From NCBI GenBank assembly GCA_910586595.1, contig CAJUJB010000033.1, positions 1 through 28,695 on the forward strand: a stretch of 28,695 nt of DNA, read 5' to 3'. The translations under genes were made by a program, and so were the position numbers. Source of the DNA: an uncultured Muribaculaceae bacterium. Its GTDB lineage: Bacteria; Bacteroidota; Bacteroidia; Bacteroidales; Muribaculaceae. Positions 23,593-28,695 of this stretch are shown here, in pieces (position 1 is the stretch's first letter; the number at the start of each line of letters is the position of its first letter). The notes under the pieces are model-generated. The model was not told where the DNA came from. It ran no database searches and saw only the letters and a list, made by a program, of their open reading frames with translations.

Positions 23593-24729
23593 ATGAAGAA
23601 GACAATCATCGCGGCCACAGCAATAGCAGCCTTAGGCGCGCTGTCGGCTTCGGCTCAAGTAATTGAGCAACCGAAATTCTATGACAACTGGTCAATCGGT
23701 CTCGACGGTGGTGTTACCACCCCGATGAGCCATCACGCTTTCTTTGGCTCCATGCGTGGCGTGGCCGGCCTCCACATCGGCACACAGATTACTCCGGTCT
23801 TCGGGGTAGGCGCTGAAGGATTCTTCGGCGTGAACACTTCATCGTGGAATGGCCCTCACAGCAGCACCGCATTCGATAACTCGTATGTAGGTGTATATGG
23901 AACAGTAGACCTCTTCAACCTCTTCGGAGGCTATCAGTGCGCCGTGCGCCCCTTCTCTATCGAGGCAGTGGCCGGTGCAGGCTGGGGTCATGACTACTAT
24001 GCCAAATCTGATGGCGTGGACGACTGGAACTATTTCGGCACTAAGGTCGGCTTGAATTTCAACTTCAATGTCAGCCAGCATGTGACCGTCGCCCTCAAAC
24101 CTTCTATCAACTGGAACATGGGTGGCGACTTCGACCAGAGCAGCGCCGCTTATGACGTCAACAAGGCCACCTTCAATCTTATGGCCGGCGTAACCTATCG
24201 TTTCGGCGACGGCTTCAAGTGCGTCCGCCCCTACGACCAGGCTGAGGTAGATGCCCTCAACGGTCAGGTCAACGAACTCCGCGAGGCCGTAGCTGCCACC
24301 GCAGCAGCCGCTGATGCCGCTACCCTCGAGGCAGCCAACCTGGCTGCACAGCTCCAGGCTTGCCAGAACAAGAAGCCTGAGGTTGTGAAAGAGGTTACCA
24401 ACCAGTATAATTCCGTACGTTTTGTCTTCTTCAAGGTAGGTTCGTATGCCATTACCGCCGATCAGATGCCTAACGTAGAGATGATCGCCGAGTATATGGC
24501 CAACCATCCCAAATCTAAGGTTGTGATCAAGGGTTACGCTTCGCCCGAAGGCAACTACGATTTCAATGTCAAACTCGCACAGAACCGTGCCGAGGCCGTG
24601 AAGAACTCGCTTGTAAAGCGCTATAAGATTTCTCCCGACCGTATCATCGCCGAAGGCGAGGGTATCGGCAACATGTTCGAGGAGGCTTCGTGGAACCGCG
24701 TCAGCGTATGTACGCTTGAGGCTAACTAA
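23593..24729 (+). CDS. OmpA-family outer-membrane protein
   Basis: A 378-aa protein. Signal peptide 1-21 (ending ALSASA). Residues about 25-210 form an N-terminal beta-barrel of alternating aromatic strands ('NWSIGLDGGVTTPM', 'VGLNFNFNVSQHVTVALKPS', closing with 'FNLMAGVTYRFG'). Residues 217-260 are an Ala/Glu-rich coiled-coil linker. The OmpA_C domain (about 273-376) has 'SVRFVFFKVGSYAI' and the peptidoglycan-binding signature 'GYASPEGNYDFN' (from Gly314) followed by 'NRAEAV'. It should tether the outer membrane to peptidoglycan, as abundant OmpA-like proteins do in this order. It has its own strong promoter and a hairpin downstream. It is probably a major envelope protein, as inferred from promoter strength and family. 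Confidence 0.93.
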   Translation: MKKTIIAATAIAALGALSASAQVIEQPKFYDNWSIGLDGGVTTPMSHHAFFGSMRGVAGLHIGTQITPVFGVGAEGFFGVNTSSWNGPHSSTAFDNSYVGVYGTVDLFNLFGGYQCAVRPFSIEAVAGAGWGHDYYAKSDGVDDWNYFGTKVGLNFNFNVSQHVTVALKPSINWNMGGDFDQSSAAYDVNKATFNLMAGVTYRFGDGFKCVRPYDQAEVDALNGQVNELREAVAATAAAADAATLEAANLAAQLQACQNKKPEVVKEVTNQYNSVRFVFFKVGSYAITADQMPNVEMIAEYMANHPKSKVVIKGYASPEGNYDFNVKLAQNRAEAVKNSLVKRYKISPDRIIAEGEGIGNMFEEASWNRVSVCTLEAN

Positions 24730-24772
24730 ACAGCTACACTGAACAGCATAACTGACATATAAACACTACCCG

Positions 24773-24800
24773 AGGGGCCGCGGCGCAAGTCGCGGCCCTT
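24773..24800 (+). terminator. Hairpin with GCAA tetraloop after the OmpA-family gene
   Basis: AGGGGCCGCGGC (24773-24784) pairs with GTCGCGGCCCTT (24789-24800) over 12 bp, including two G-T wobbles, capped by a GNRA-type loop GCAA. It is very stable but followed by GGGGC rather than T residues, like several other hairpins in the window. Confidence 0.7.
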
Positions 24801-24893
24801 GGGGCTTTATAAGGATGGTATGAAAACACAGATGCTTCAAAAACCCATGCCATCCGTCAATTGTTAACATCTTAAATTAAATCACACAACGCT

Positions 24894-25172
24894 ATGAATG
24901 ATCTCTGGCTAAACATCTTCGGCTATACAGCCTCCATCTGCATGATTCTGGGCTACCTCCCCCAGGCAATCGTCACAATCCGCACACGGGATACCGACGG
25001 CATCGCACTTCCAACCTTTTGCATGCTCGGCTTAGGCTCGGTGTTCTTCGTGGTGCAGGGCATCATGCTCCAGAACTGGCCGCTCGTAATCACCAACGTC
25101 ATCACCACCATCTGCTCGGTGATCATCTTCGGCATCAAGCTCTACAACGACTCGCGTAAAAAACGCCGTTGA
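24894..25172 (+). CDS. SemiSWEET-type sugar transporter
   Basis: A 92-aa inner-membrane protein with three predicted helices (about 6-24, 38-58 and 64-84), the size of bacterial SemiSWEETs, which act as dimers to move mono- or disaccharides down their gradient. The PQ motif is Pro23-Gln24 in 'GYLPQAIVTIRTRDTDGI', followed by the conserved 'SVFFVVQGI' and 'ITNVITTICSVIIF' segments; the C-terminus is basic (SRKKRR). It stands alone between the ompA-like hairpin and topA. No clear TAnnTTTG promoter is visible upstream (24801-24893), so its regulation is unknown. Confidence 0.92.
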   Translation: MNDLWLNIFGYTASICMILGYLPQAIVTIRTRDTDGIALPTFCMLGLGSVFFVVQGIMLQNWPLVITNVITTICSVIIFGIKLYNDSRKKRR

Positions 25173-25219
25173 GGCCCGCCATACGTTGCGGTAGCTCATT
25201 GCCATGTGGAGGCGTTTTT
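25159..25219 (+). terminator. Possible terminator of the SemiSWEET gene
   Basis: AAAAACGCC at the end of the gene (25159-25167) can pair with GGCGTTTTT (25211-25219) over 9 bp across a 43-nt loop, so the T-tract is part of the stem. The long loop makes this uncertain. Confidence 0.35.
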
Positions 25220-25262
25220 GTTAATTTTTTGCACAAATTCCTCCTTAATAAAATGTTTTGAC

Positions 25263-25270
25263 TAATTTTG
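25263..25270 (+). promoter_or_regulatory. -7 element of topA
   Basis: TAATTTTG at 25263-25270 predicts transcription from about 25275 and a leader of about 20 nt. No TTTG at the -33 position is seen. Confidence 0.6.
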
Positions 25271-25295
25271 CCGCTTAAAACAGAAAGCAACCATT

Positions 25296-27647
<2,352 letters not shown>

Positions 27648-27683
27648 TGCCGCGTGACGGCTATAATAAAGAAAGGACAAGAT

Positions 27684-28616
27684 ATGCCACGTCGCAAACC
27701 TCTCGCCGCGAAGCCCGGTACGCAAGCCGGAATTTTCAGGCCTGACAATATACTCACATACACTGCCGCAGAGGGCGCGCCCGAGAAGTTGCTTGACTTT
27801 CTCTTCAGCGTCATGCCCGAAGCCAAGCGCACGACCGTGAAAGATTATCTGAAACATAATCAGGTGATGCTCAACGGTCAGGTCACGACCCAATTCGATG
27901 CTCCGGTCAGCGCCGGTGCGGAGGTGAAGGTCAATACGACCCGTGAATTTCAGATTTTCCGTCATCCGAGATTGAAGCTCGTCTACGAAGACGACGACAT
28001 CATCGTGGTAGACAAGGGCTACGGCCTTCTCTCTATGGGTACCGACAAGGTGAAGGAAGGCACAGCCTACTCGATCATACGCGAGTATCTGAAACGCAAG
28101 GATCCACGCAACAAGCTTTTTATCGTTCACCGTCTCGACCGCGATACAACGGGCCTTATGATGTTCGCCAAGAATCAGCAGGCTAAGGAGACCATGCAGC
28201 ACAACTGGAACAACATGGTGCTCGAGCGTAAGTATGTGGCCGTGATCGAGGGCGCTATAGAGCCTGAGCAAGGCGAGATCCGGAGCTACCTCGCCGAGAA
28301 TGCCGCCCATGAGGTGTACTCGACCAAGAATCCGGAGGAAGGTCAGTTGGCTGTGACTTACTACACCACCCTGAAAGCCCGCAAGCCTTACAGTATGGTT
28401 GAGCTCAGTCTTGCCACAGGCCGCAAGAATCAGATACGCGTGCATATGAAAGACTCGGGCCATCCAATTGTAGGCGACCGCCGCTATGGAGCCAAGTCAT
28501 CGCCTATCCACCGTCTGTGTCTGCATGCGCGCACGCTGCGCTTCGTGCATCCGGTGACACGCCGCGACATGAATTTCTCTTCGCCGCTTCCCGCCGGCTT
28601 CCTGAGACTCGTGTAA
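27684..28616 (+). CDS. RluA-family RNA pseudouridine synthase
   Basis: A 310-aa enzyme that isomerises uridine in rRNA or tRNA. An S4-like RNA-binding domain lies at about 25-90 ('TTVKDYLKHNQVMLNGQVT'). The catalytic domain has 'LVYEDDDIIVVDKGYGLLSM' and the signature 'HRLDRDTTGLMMFAK' with catalytic Asp152; 'GRKNQIRVHM' and 'GDRRYGA' follow as expected. The start is ATG 27684, preceded by 'AAAGGAC' at a good distance; the GTG at 27654 would add 10 unsupported residues. The exact target uridine cannot be told from sequence. It lies downstream of topA and ends before a strong hairpin. Confidence 0.92.
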   Translation: MPRRKPLAAKPGTQAGIFRPDNILTYTAAEGAPEKLLDFLFSVMPEAKRTTVKDYLKHNQVMLNGQVTTQFDAPVSAGAEVKVNTTREFQIFRHPRLKLVYEDDDIIVVDKGYGLLSMGTDKVKEGTAYSIIREYLKRKDPRNKLFIVHRLDRDTTGLMMFAKNQQAKETMQHNWNNMVLERKYVAVIEGAIEPEQGEIRSYLAENAAHEVYSTKNPEEGQLAVTYYTTLKARKPYSMVELSLATGRKNQIRVHMKDSGHPIVGDRRYGAKSSPIHRLCLHARTLRFVHPVTRRDMNFSSPLPAGFLRLV

Positions 28617-28643
28617 TCTAAGATTTACGAAGCTATATCACAC

Positions 28644-28675
28644 ACCGGGGCCCCGCATCTCTGCGGGGCCCCGGT
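28644..28675 (+). terminator. Perfect 14-bp GC-rich hairpin after the pseudouridine synthase gene
   Basis: ACCGGGGCCCCGCA (28644-28657) pairs perfectly with 28662-28675 across a TCTC loop. No T-tract follows in the remaining 20 nt of the window. It is probably the transcript end of the topA operon. Confidence 0.7.
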
Positions 28676-28695
28676 GCCATTATCATTATCAATCA

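Overview
The window looks like chromosomal DNA of a Bacteroidales bacterium, probably a Muribaculaceae-like gut commensal. The family is my inference; the order is better supported. The evidence is repeated Bacteroidota-type promoters (TTTG, 19-20 nt, TAnnTTTG), A-rich leaders with little Shine-Dalgarno sequence, secreted proteins with Por/T9SS-like C-terminal tails, a BspA-type leucine-rich-repeat protein, a lipoprotein Omp85 (TamL-like), DUF1573 and a fused ribBA.

Layout. 1-606: a GC-rich hairpin, a tRNA-Pro(GGG) on the minus strand with its own promoter and terminator, and AT-rich spacer. 607-2061: a secreted protein with a sorting-like tail and a strong terminator. 2165-5686 (minus): four tightly packed phage virion-type genes (small protein, major capsid protein, unknown protein, portal) with no terminase, integrase, tail or lysis gene. 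5898-6965: a DUF1573 protein whose promoter lies almost on its start codon. 6966-7542: an intergenic region with a probable structured non-coding RNA (about 7070-7328) and a separate promoter for the next gene. 7543-11922: a 1459-aa BspA-like protein with nearly identical 567-bp internal repeats. 11923-12573: two copies of an 83-bp hairpin-bearing direct repeat enclosing the remnants of two KilA-N genes.

12574-17723 (plus): an operon of a TPR-sensor histidine kinase, a TamL-like outer-membrane assembly lipoprotein and a HAD phosphatase. 17733-23248 (minus): an unknown 205-207-aa protein, ribBA and an LptF/LptG permease (the last two overlapping, with a strong promoter), then an AspT/YidE-family transporter. 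23593-28616 (plus): an OmpA-family protein, a SemiSWEET sugar transporter, DNA topoisomerase I and an RluA-family pseudouridine synthase, followed by a perfect 14-bp hairpin at the right end.

Much of the window serves the cell envelope: LPS export (LptF/G), outer-membrane assembly (TamL), peptidoglycan anchoring (OmpA) and surface proteins. The rest is housekeeping (riboflavin synthesis, topoisomerase, RNA modification) plus two separate traces of phage origin. The strongest candidates for something undescribed are the compact capsid-portal cassette without packaging genes, the structured RNA at 7070-7328, and the 83-bp repeat pair around the KilA-N debris.
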